A stretch of 5,601 nt of DNA from an uncultured Anaerolineales bacterium. Its GTDB lineage: Bacteria > Chloroflexota > Anaerolineae > Anaerolineales > Villigracilaceae. The position numbers and the translations under genes are program-made. Each line of letters opens with the position of its first letter. The stretch's first letter is position 1. The notes beneath the pieces were generated by a model, which was given only the letters and a program-made list of their open reading frames with translations, ran no database searches and was not told where the DNA came from. The DNA lies in the NCBI GenBank assembly GCA_938008865.1, contig CALLJA010000269.1, positions 1 through 5,601 of the forward strand. The letters run 5' to 3'. Below are positions 1-5,601 of this stretch, one piece after another.

Positions 1-1065
1 CGAATCGGTGGCCAGGCTCGATTTATAACCCGCCTCACCTGCCATGAAATCATACACACGCATGCCAGCGCGGGCGTTGTGCAAGATCGCAAAGTAATGC
101 GAAACCAAACCCGGGCGGTACAAGTTGCCCTCCCTGTAACTCAAGCCGGATTGATAGAACAACACTTTCTCGTTATAGACGAAGTTATACAGATATCCGA
201 TGACTGCTTCGGGCGTGGATACCTTCAACAACTGGATCTCGCCCGCCTCAAAGCGGGACGCGACCAACTTGCGATGGAATTCTAAAAGGTAGGCATTGGA
301 AAAAACCCCCGGCTTGCCGCGCTTGCGCCACTCCTCCTGGTGCAGGTCGGCCAGCGCAGACAGCATTTCGAGCGCCTCGGCTGCGGACTGCGCCGCCTCG
401 ATGCGGACCTCGCCCTCTTTCTCATACTCCTTGATGGACCTGCGGATCTGGCTCCGTTTATTCGAGCTGATCAACCCGAGGTAGTCCATCTTCGCCTCGC
501 GGACCCTGGCCAGGTCCACGAAATAGGCGCTCGATTCCTCTTCGAGCAACAGCCCAGCCAACGCGGGTGCGGTCTCCGAATCGAGCAGGCCGGTCTGGCG
601 GGCAAATTCTGCGGAGAGGCCCGCAAGCGAGAACTCATCCCAGGGCCTGCCCACCAATACCTCCAACAAGTCATCCATGCTGAATTGCAGGGAGGGAATA
701 TGCAGCACCCCGTTGTATTCGATGTACAACAGGTCGAGGTAGCGGCTGCCGGTCGTGTTCAACGAGAGCGTACGGGTGGGCAAAATGCCATACTTGCGCC
801 GTCGGCCAGACCCAAGGAAAAAGGCCAGGGCGGGCTGCTCCTGCAAATAGCCAACGACCAGTCGCACATCCACTTCCTGCGGCAGGCTCGCCAGCCAGGT
901 GGAGATCCAACCCCAGGACAGGAAGTACTCGTGCTCGCACTGTTCCTGCAAATCGCGCCAGATACGTTCGATCTCCCGCGCTTTGCCTATGCGGTCATAT
1001 TCGACAATGCGGACCCCGTCGAGAGTCCGCATGTCATGATCGGAATGGGTTACAAAATCCATCAT
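1..1065 (-). CDS. CelD/BcsL-type GNAT acyltransferase (C-terminus cut off)
   Basis: Reading the minus strand from ATG at 1065 gives 355 codons with no stop to the window edge, so the C-terminus is missing. The protein fits the GNAT/FemAB-like family called 'acetyltransferase involved in cellulose biosynthesis' (CelD/BcsL, Acetyltransf_6). Visible family-like segments are FLSWGWISTWL at about residues 48-58, SSNKRSQIRRS at 200-210 followed by YEKEG, HQEEWRKRGK at 242-251, and YDFMAGEAGYKSSLA near 338-352, which normally sits close to the end of the fold. Probably only a few tens of residues are lost. There is no signal peptide or membrane helix, so it is probably cytoplasmic. It starts 6 nt after the stop of the upstream membrane gene, so the two are probably co-transcribed. 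ATG at 1062 is an equal alternative start; no clear Shine-Dalgarno is seen. Family members occur in polysaccharide clusters and are thought to transfer acyl groups to sugars; the substrate here is unknown. Confidence 0.85.
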   Translation of the reverse strand, partial: MMDFVTHSDHDMRTLDGVRIVEYDRIGKAREIERIWRDLQEQCEHEYFLSWGWISTWLASLPQEVDVRLVVGYLQEQPALAFFLGSGRRRKYGILPTRTLSLNTTGSRYLDLLYIEYNGVLHIPSLQFSMDDLLEVLVGRPWDEFSLAGLSAEFARQTGLLDSETAPALAGLLLEEESSAYFVDLARVREAKMDYLGLISSNKRSQIRRSIKEYEKEGEVRIEAAQSAAEALEMLSALADLHQEEWRKRGKPGVFSNAYLLEFHRKLVASRFEAGEIQLLKVSTPEAVIGYLYNFVYNEKVLFYQSGLSYREGNLYRPGLVSHYFAILHNARAGMRVYDFMAGEAGYKSSLATDS

Positions 1066-1071
1066 TTGGTT

Positions 1072-1788
1072 TCAGGAATCACTGGAGAGCAGGTCGAGCA
1101 CGGCATACAATGCCACGAAGGCGAACAACATTTCATAGTGACTCTCCTTCACCTCCTGCACCGCCTGCACGAACGGGACTGTGTCGTTGAAGGTGTAGCC
1201 GCCCACATACAATAACTTAGCCGCCTTGGCCCACAGGTAATTCGTCAGGAACAGGCCGCCGATCGGCAGGAAGACAGACGGAAGATATGTGGTCGCCATT
1301 TTTTTGGCGAATGGGAAGGCAATGACCGCCAGTGGAAGCACCACCACCACGCTGAACCAGAACAGGTCGAAGAGCGTCTCGAATTCGATCTGCTGCCCGT
1401 TGATGGCGATGTTATGCACGGTCAACTCACCTTGCGCGTTGACCTGGTTGAGCGCCTCAGGAGTCTGGATGTTGAAGATACGCTGGCCCCAACTAATCTC
1501 CTCCCCCGCGCCGAAGAAGGCGATCAGCGCAAAGCCCAGGAAAGCCAGTTGCTTGATCCAGTGGGTCTTGTCGCGCAGGGGCTGGCGTCGGGCGCGCAGG
1601 AAGCCGTAGAAGAACAGTCCAGCGGTGACGAACAGCCCGATGGCCCCCACGTTCTCGAAATAATGGTCTTCCGTAAAGAAGAAGTTATCCATCTGGCCGC
1701 CCGTGACGGCCAGGGAGTGGTAGGACAGGATGATGTACAGGCCCAAGATGATATATAGGGCGGGGTGGCGGAGCATGCTTTTCTTCAT
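1072..1788 (-). CDS. Polytopic membrane protein of unknown function, EEISWGQR motif
   Basis: This 238-residue protein has about six predicted membrane helices, near residues 9-29, 44-64, 79-95, 141-160, 170-190 and 219-234. At the end of helix 3 it carries GEEISWGQR (95-103), followed by a loop with N117-x-Q119-x-E121 and H125-N126. I recall this pairing of an EExSWGQR stretch with an NxQxE...HN stretch from uncharacterised membrane proteins in diverse bacteria, but I know no function or symbol. The cluster of charged and polar residues beside the membrane would suit an enzyme or transporter site; that is inference. I chose ATG at 1788 because AGGAG lies 10 nt upstream and the product begins MKKSMLRHP directly before the first helix. 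The frame stays open upstream to a TTG at 1863, which would add 25 unconvincing residues. It lies 93 nt after the sugar transferase and 6 nt before the GNAT gene, suggesting a role in the same surface-glycan pathway. Confidence 0.85.
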   Translation of the reverse strand: MKKSMLRHPALYIILGLYIILSYHSLAVTGGQMDNFFFTEDHYFENVGAIGLFVTAGLFFYGFLRARRQPLRDKTHWIKQLAFLGFALIAFFGAGEEISWGQRIFNIQTPEALNQVNAQGELTVHNIAINGQQIEFETLFDLFWFSVVVVLPLAVIAFPFAKKMATTYLPSVFLPIGGLFLTNYLWAKAAKLLYVGGYTFNDTVPFVQAVQEVKESHYEMLFAFVALYAVLDLLSSDS

Positions 1789-1805
1789 CGGTTCAATTCT
1801 CCTGA
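1789..1805 (-). promoter_or_regulatory. Shine-Dalgarno deciding the start of the polytopic membrane protein
   Basis: On the minus strand AGGAG (1803-1799) stands 10 nt before ATG at 1788. It is the clearest ribosome-binding site in the window and favours this ATG over the in-frame TTG at 1863. Confidence 0.7.
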
Positions 1806-1819
1806 TCTCTGAGGCTAGC

Positions 1820-1851
1820 AATAAAACGGCTTTGAGCCTCCCGCGGGGGAG
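1820..1851 (-). other. Tandem small hairpins with U-rich tail in intergenic gap
   Basis: In the 93-nt gap between the sugar transferase and the membrane protein, the minus strand reads a 5-bp stem CTCCC/GGGAG with loop CCGC (1851-1838). Directly after it comes a 4-bp stem GGCT/AGCC with loop CAA (1838-1828), followed by GTTTTATT (1827-1820). A competing 6-bp pairing GAGGCT/AGCCTC spans 1840-1811. This could be a weak terminator, an attenuator or an mRNA-processing site that lowers expression of the two downstream genes. The stems are short, so it may be chance. Confidence 0.25.
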
Positions 1852-1881
1852 AACCCAAAGCAATGATGATGGACGGGTTTT

Positions 1882-2556
1882 CTACTTTGCGCCGCGCTGC
1901 TGGAGGACGGCCGTGAAGGTACGCACGAGCAGGATGAAATCCAGGGTCAGACAGCGGCGCTCGATGTAGATAATGTCGAGGCGCAGGCGGTCGTCGAACT
2001 CGAGCGAGGCACGGCCTTCTACCTGCCACAGGCCCGTCAGACCGGGCAACACATCCAAGCGTTCGGTGTGCCAGAGCTTATATGTTTCGGGACCGAACGA
2101 GGTCGGGCGCGGACCGACCAGGCTCATGTCGCCGCGCAGGACGTTGAACAACTGCGGCAGTTCGTCCAGGCTGGTCTTGCGCAAAAAACGCCCGATGGGG
2201 GTAATGCGCGGGTCGTTAGTGATCTTGAAATCAGGCCACTGCAACTCGTTGAGGTGCGCATACTTGGCCTTGAGTTCTTCGGCATTCGGCACCATCGAGC
2301 GGAACTTGTATAACGAAAAGCGCCGTCCACCCATACCCGTGCGCTGCTGCACGAACATGGCCGGCGCGCCGGGCGAGGTGACAGTGATAATTAAAGCCAG
2401 GATGCCAACCAGCGGAAGCCAGAACGGCATCGCGCCGACCACAATGACCAGGTCGAAGAGCCGCTTCGCAGCCAGGTATCGTTTGCCCGTCAAGAGCCGT
2501 TTGCTGGGGTCGAATTTTCTGATCCACCCCAGGTCCGCAGAGGAACCTTTTTTCAT
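1882..2556 (-). CDS. Initiating sugar-phosphate transferase (bacterial sugar transferase family)
   Basis: This 224-residue protein is a monotopic phosphoglycosyl transferase of the Bac_transf family (PglC/WcaJ/ExoY-like). Such enzymes move a sugar phosphate from a UDP-sugar to undecaprenyl phosphate at the inner face of the membrane, the first step of a glycan repeat unit. In order it shows KRLFD (31-35) entering a single hydrophobic helix (about 34-60), the VQQRTGMGG segment (69-77), KFRSM (84-88), DPRIT (115-119), SLDELPQLFNVLRGDMSLVG (129-148) followed by PRP, and PGLTGLWQVEGR (171-182). D131-E132 match the Asp-Glu catalytic dyad defined in PglC. It is close to the minimal catalytic core and lacks the multi-helix N-terminal half of WcaJ/WbaP-type enzymes. 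Its ATG overlaps the stop of the upstream GGDEF-like gene by 4 nt (ATGA), and no strong Shine-Dalgarno is seen, so translational coupling is likely. The sugar cannot be read from sequence. Confidence 0.95.
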   Translation of the reverse strand: MKKGSSADLGWIRKFDPSKRLLTGKRYLAAKRLFDLVIVVGAMPFWLPLVGILALIITVTSPGAPAMFVQQRTGMGGRRFSLYKFRSMVPNAEELKAKYAHLNELQWPDFKITNDPRITPIGRFLRKTSLDELPQLFNVLRGDMSLVGPRPTSFGPETYKLWHTERLDVLPGLTGLWQVEGRASLEFDDRLRLDIIYIERRCLTLDFILLVRTFTAVLQQRGAK

Positions 2557-3434
2557 AAGGTGCTTTTCTCAGTCACGGTCTCCGTCGCAGCCACCTCGAC
2601 ACTAGGCGAGAACGCCTCCTCCTCAGGCGGGGTCTTCATTCTTTCGGATGCCCTCTGGACGAGATTGTCGAAAGTCAGGGCCTCGTCCGGGAAGGACGAT
2701 GATCCCAGCACGACTTTGGCGCCCATCTTCTCGGCCACCGCGCTCTCAATGCGCTCGGCAAGGATCATCGAACTGCGGTGATTGGTCTCGGGGCAAAGGA
2801 TCACAAACCTGCCTTTGTCGTCGCGGATAATGAGGTCCGTTTCGCGCGCGCACTCGTTGATGATCTGCCCGATCTTTGCTACGGCAAAATGTGAGAGGAT
2901 GTCGCGTTCGAGGGCAACGTTCTGATTAAGGCGCTCCCGCCCGATCTCATCCATCTCCACCAACAGCACCGCCAGCGAGTGATGATAGCGACGGCTGCGC
3001 GTCAACTCTGCGCTGATGCGGCTCTCCGCCTCGCGCAGTTCAAGGGTGCGGTTGGGAAAGGTGCTGGCGGTTAGGCCCTCGAGCAGGCTGGTGACCTGGT
3101 CGATATGACGTCCAACATCAAAGGCTAGTCCCGCCGCAATCAAGGTCAACAGGAACTGGATGCCGTGGACTTGCAATGGCTCCTGATCGATGTCGCGCCA
3201 ATACACGACCCAGGTCAGGATATAGATAGCCGCCCAGATGGTCAGGAAGACATAGATCGAAAAACGCGCGCTGGGTCTGACAAGCACTCCCGAGAGGACA
3301 GCCAGCGTCAATAAAATGAAAAAGACGGGATTGAAATTGATAATGTTTTCTTCGACATAGTTGATGGACGCGATCCCAAAGATGATCAGCGTATAGAAAA
3401 AGAGAAAAGCGACGGAGTTTTTCAGATCATTCAT
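2553..3434 (-). CDS. Membrane protein with degenerate GGDEF domain, I-site kept
   Basis: This 293-residue protein has four N-terminal membrane helices (about 8-25, 36-52, 58-76, 90-107), a helical linker, and a cytoplasmic GGDEF-like domain (about 118-268) that starts at LTASTFPNR (121-129), the counterpart of the usual LTGLPNR. The catalytic signature is lost: where RYGGDEF is expected it reads RDDKGRF (204-210), and the first metal-binding Asp position appears to be E160. R197-E-T-D200 matches the RxxD inhibitory-site motif at the normal five-residue distance from the signature position, so it may bind c-di-GMP without making it. The tail after about 268 is Pro/Glu/Thr-rich and looks disordered. 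An in-frame TAA three codons upstream makes ATG 3434 the first possible start of that name; the Shine-Dalgarno is poor. It overlaps the sugar transferase by 4 nt and is the first gene after the promoter at 3491. PelD is a functional analogue by logic (membrane helices, degenerate GGDEF, c-di-GMP binding), not by demonstrated homology. Confidence 0.88.
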   Translation of the reverse strand: MNDLKNSVAFLFFYTLIIFGIASINYVEENIINFNPVFFILLTLAVLSGVLVRPSARFSIYVFLTIWAAIYILTWVVYWRDIDQEPLQVHGIQFLLTLIAAGLAFDVGRHIDQVTSLLEGLTASTFPNRTLELREAESRISAELTRSRRYHHSLAVLLVEMDEIGRERLNQNVALERDILSHFAVAKIGQIINECARETDLIIRDDKGRFVILCPETNHRSSMILAERIESAVAEKMGAKVVLGSSSFPDEALTFDNLVQRASERMKTPPEEEAFSPSVEVAATETVTEKSTL

Positions 3435-3490
3435 GGCGTTTTAGAGTTTCATCGATAAGGATTTGAACGAAAGGGTCAGATTGGACTGAT

Positions 3491-3521
3491 ATTATACATC
3501 CAAAGCATAACTGGCGCACAA
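3491..3521 (-). promoter_or_regulatory. Sigma-70-like promoter of the glycan operon
   Basis: The minus strand has a perfect -10 hexamer TATAAT at 3496-3491. The best -35 candidate is TTGTGC (3521-3516) with a long 19-nt spacer, matching only the TTG half of TTGACA. Transcription would start near 3484 and leave a leader of about 50 nt before the ATG at 3434. The position in the only gap ahead of the operon supports it; the poor -35 suggests either an activator or a weak promoter. Confidence 0.5.
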
Positions 3522-3531
3522 GGCTGAATAT

Positions 3532-3555
3532 GGGAATGAGGGCGTTTACACTCCC
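3532..3555 (-). terminator. Candidate hairpin terminator after the GAF/HD-GYP gene
   Basis: Four nucleotides after the TGA of the GAF/HD-GYP gene region the minus strand forms a 7-bp stem, GGGAGTG (3555-3549) with CATTCCC (3538-3532), including one G-U pair and a 10-nt loop. It is followed by ATATTCAGC, with no proper U-tract, so intrinsic termination is uncertain. It sits between the upstream gene and the next promoter, as a terminator would. Confidence 0.35.
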
Positions 3556-3558
3556 GCA

Positions 3559-5601
3559 TCAGTCCTGCTCGCGGATTAATTCCATGAAAACAGCCACCAC
3601 CCCGGGGTCGAACTGGCGGCCTGCCTGTTCTTGAAGGTGGATGGCAGCGCGCTCCCTATCCCAGGCGGGGCGGTGCGGCCGCCCAGTTTGCAGAATGGCC
3701 CAGGCCTTAACGACCGAAAAGATGCGCGCTTCGAGCGGGATGTCGGTCCCTTTCAAGCCGCGCGGATATCCGCTCCCATCCCAGTTCTCATGGTGACAAT
3801 ACGGGATGTTCATGGCCGGGCGCAGGTATGCGATCGACTGGAGGAAATCATAAGCGAAAGCCGGGTGGTGGCGGATAAGGTCCCATTCCTCGTCCGTCAA
3901 CGGCGTGCGTTTGAACAGGATATCCTCCGGGATGTCGAGTTTCCCGATGTCATGCAGGAGCACACCGCGGTAGATGTGAGACATCTCGGCTTCGGAGATA
4001 CCCATGCGCCGCGCCATCTCAAGGGTCAGCGTGGTTAGAGAGTGCATCAACTCTTCAGGTTCGTGATGCCGCATTTGCAGCACGCGCGCCCAACCTTCGA
4101 TGGCAGCGTCGTAGGCCACCGCCAGTTCAGTAAAGGAACGCTGCATGTCGTTGAACAGGCTCGCATCTTCGACCGCAATAGCTGCCTGGCGTGCCAGGAT
4201 CTCAAGGAAGTTGATCCAATCCGGGTCAGACTCCACCGGGCGGCGGTAGAAGAGTTCAAGCACACCCTTGACCTGCCCCTTAGCCGTCAACGGGACAGCC
4301 GACATGGACACAAAATCCTCGCCCGCGACGCGCTCGGGGTGCCGCATGCTGTCGAGGACGGCCGACAGGTCGAACACGCTGACGATGGTCCGCTCGAGGG
4401 CAGCCGTCCCGGCCTGGTCCTCGCCGAGCAGCAGGGGGATGCGGCGGACGGCGTTCCCGCGGAAGCCGCGCCCGGCGGCATATTCGAGCATCTGCAAGTG
4501 CGGGTTGAGCAGCATCACATCCACCGCGTCGGTCTGTAGATGGGTGGAGATCTGCGAAACCAGGATGTTCAAGGTCACTTGCAAGTCCAGCGTGGAGGCG
4601 ATGGCGGCGTCGATATTGGAGAGCACGGTCAACTGGTTCAGGCGGTGGTCGGTCTGCTGATAGAGCCGCACGTGCTCCACCATCAAGGCAGCCTGCGAGG
4701 CGATCAACTCGATCAGGCGTACATCGTCGTCGCTGTAGGCGGCAGGGTATTGGTTTTGCAGGTCGATCGCGCCAAGGATTCGGTCACCCGTGCGCAGGGG
4801 CACGACCAGTTCCGAGTGGGTTTCCTCCCAACCCTCGACGTAATCTTGGAATTCATGCACTTCGCCAACATTGATGGAACGCCTCATCCGAATGGCCTTG
4901 GCGATGATGCCCGGCCCCTTAGTCGTGAGCAGGGCAGGCCTGATCAATTCCACAAAGGGGCCCGCCACGCCCTCGCGTTCGAGCGTCAGGCCGTCGTCTT
5001 TGATCAGCCAGATGCAGCAATGTGAGTTATGGAATTCGGAGGCCAGCAGGTCGGCAATCGAGCGCGAAAGGGTCGGAATGTCACTCGAAACACCCGCCAG
5101 CAGCGTGGACGAGGCGCGCGCAAGGCGGTCCAGTTCACGGTTGCGGTCTTCGATCTCGGAAAACAGACGGGCGTTATAGATAGCGCTGGCGGCCTGCTCC
5201 GCCAGCAGAGACAGGGAATGCAAATCGTTCTCGCCGAACTTACGCAAGGAATCCATCGATTCGATGCCAAGAATACCAATCAGGTTGCCTCCATACAGCA
5301 TGGGCACTTCGAGTACAGCTAACACATTGCGGTCATTGTACACAGCAGCGCGGTCATCCCATTTGCTGTAATTCTCCAGGATCATCGGCTGGAGCGAGGC
5401 GGCCACCTTCCCCGCCATGCCCTCGCCAATCTTCAGGGTGGTACCCAGCAGCAGTTCGGGATTCGAGACCACCGAAAGGATCAATTCCTGCTGTTCGGGG
5501 TCGTACAGGTAAATGAAAGCATTCGAGACTTTGTAGAAACCCGCAGCGTTGTTGACGATCAGCCGCAGCACGGAACTCAGGTCGCGGCGGCTCATGATCT
5601 C
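3559..5601 (-). CDS. Triple-GAF sensor with divergent HD-GYP domain (N-terminus cut off)
   Basis: The frame is open to the window edge (E-I before the Met at 5595), so that Met is probably internal and the true start lies outside. Numbering from it gives 678 residues. Three GAF domains are visible (about 5-145, 158-312, 318-482), each ending in the usual helix with AxxAxxxxxLF/Y-type residues; they usually bind small ligands or chromophores or mediate dimerisation. A helix leads to an HD-GYP domain (about 495-675), the family that hydrolyses c-di-GMP. Present are H518, H548-D549-I-G-K552, H601-H602-E603, D606-G-S-G-Y-P611 and R639-P640. Absent are the conserved Asp residues of the helix normally reading VxDxWDAL: here it is VVKAWAIL (628-635), with K630 and A633. 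Catalysis is therefore doubtful. No membrane helix or DNA-binding domain is visible in this part. It is separated from the glycan genes by a candidate terminator and promoter, so it is a neighbour rather than a certain operon member. Confidence 0.92.
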   Translation of the reverse strand, partial: EIMSRRDLSSVLRLIVNNAAGFYKVSNAFIYLYDPEQQELILSVVSNPELLLGTTLKIGEGMAGKVAASLQPMILENYSKWDDRAAVYNDRNVLAVLEVPMLYGGNLIGILGIESMDSLRKFGENDLHSLSLLAEQAASAIYNARLFSEIEDRNRELDRLARASSTLLAGVSSDIPTLSRSIADLLASEFHNSHCCIWLIKDDGLTLEREGVAGPFVELIRPALLTTKGPGIIAKAIRMRRSINVGEVHEFQDYVEGWEETHSELVVPLRTGDRILGAIDLQNQYPAAYSDDDVRLIELIASQAALMVEHVRLYQQTDHRLNQLTVLSNIDAAIASTLDLQVTLNILVSQISTHLQTDAVDVMLLNPHLQMLEYAAGRGFRGNAVRRIPLLLGEDQAGTAALERTIVSVFDLSAVLDSMRHPERVAGEDFVSMSAVPLTAKGQVKGVLELFYRRPVESDPDWINFLEILARQAAIAVEDASLFNDMQRSFTELAVAYDAAIEGWARVLQMRHHEPEELMHSLTTLTLEMARRMGISEAEMSHIYRGVLLHDIGKLDIPEDILFKRTPLTDEEWDLIRHHPAFAYDFLQSIAYLRPAMNIPYCHHENWDGSGYPRGLKGTDIPLEARIFSVVKAWAILQTGRPHRPAWDRERAAIHLQEQAGRQFDPGVVAVFMELIREQD

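Noticed and set aside
340..1215. Long plus-strand open frame of 291 codons
   Set aside because: It lies antisense across the acyltransferase and the end of the membrane gene. Its translation shows no recognisable family, while the minus strand carries clear motifs, so it is a shadow of biased codon use.
1789..1863. N-terminal extension of the membrane protein from a TTG at 1863
   Set aside because: The extra 25 residues are not signal-like, and the internal ATG at 1788 has a well-placed AGGAG; the extension also covers the hairpin region.
1973..2605. Plus-strand open frame of 210 codons
   Set aside because: It is entirely antisense to the sugar transferase and the end of the GGDEF-like gene. 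The product is Arg/Ser/Pro-rich with no motif.
2553..3434. Active diguanylate cyclase
   Set aside because: The GGDEF signature is replaced by DKGRF and the usual substrate and metal residues are missing, so cyclase activity is not supported despite the fold.
4042..5025. Consecutive plus-strand open frames opposite the GAF domains
   Set aside because: They mirror the codon structure of the minus-strand GAF/HD-GYP gene and show no domain of their own.
1..5601. CRISPR array, tRNA/rRNA, insertion sequence or long direct repeats
   Set aside because: I saw no regularly spaced repeats, tRNA-like cloverleaf, transposase motifs or terminal inverted repeats on either strand by reading.

Overview
All five supported genes in this window lie on the minus strand, so biological order runs from high to low coordinates. 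The window looks like part of a bacterial polysaccharide (exopolysaccharide or cell-surface glycan) locus flanked by cyclic-di-GMP-type signalling genes. The three-GAF plus HD-GYP architecture, the moderately GC-rich composition and the general protein style suggest a Chloroflexota bacterium, most likely Anaerolineae. That assignment comes from recalled family resemblance and is not proven by the window.

Layout in transcription order: (1) 5601-3559, a soluble sensor with three GAF domains and a C-terminal HD-GYP domain, cut at its N-terminus by the window edge; (2) a 124-nt gap with a candidate terminator hairpin (3532-3555) and a promoter with a perfect TATAAT (3491-3496); (3) 3434-2553, a four-helix membrane protein with a degenerate GGDEF domain; (4) 2556-1882, an initiating sugar-phosphate (phosphoglycosyl) transferase that overlaps gene 3 by ATGA; (5) a 93-nt gap with small hairpins and a good Shine-Dalgarno; (6) 1788-1072, an unnamed protein with about six membrane helices and a striking conserved-looking polar motif; (7) 1065-1, a CelD/BcsL-type GNAT acyltransferase that runs off the low-coordinate end. 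Its frame is open over all 355 codons in the window.

How they may work together (inference): the sugar transferase loads the first sugar phosphate onto undecaprenyl phosphate, the GNAT protein acylates or otherwise modifies a sugar or surface component, and the polytopic protein does an unknown membrane job. The degenerate GGDEF protein lacks the catalytic signature but keeps a correctly spaced RxxD inhibitory-site motif, so it is a good candidate c-di-GMP receptor controlling the pathway, by analogy with PelD in Pel biosynthesis. The neighbouring HD-GYP protein keeps HD, HHE and GYP motifs but has lost the Asp residues of the last conserved helix. Both c-di-GMP-type proteins in the window are therefore catalytically suspect, and this is the most interesting aspect of the locus.
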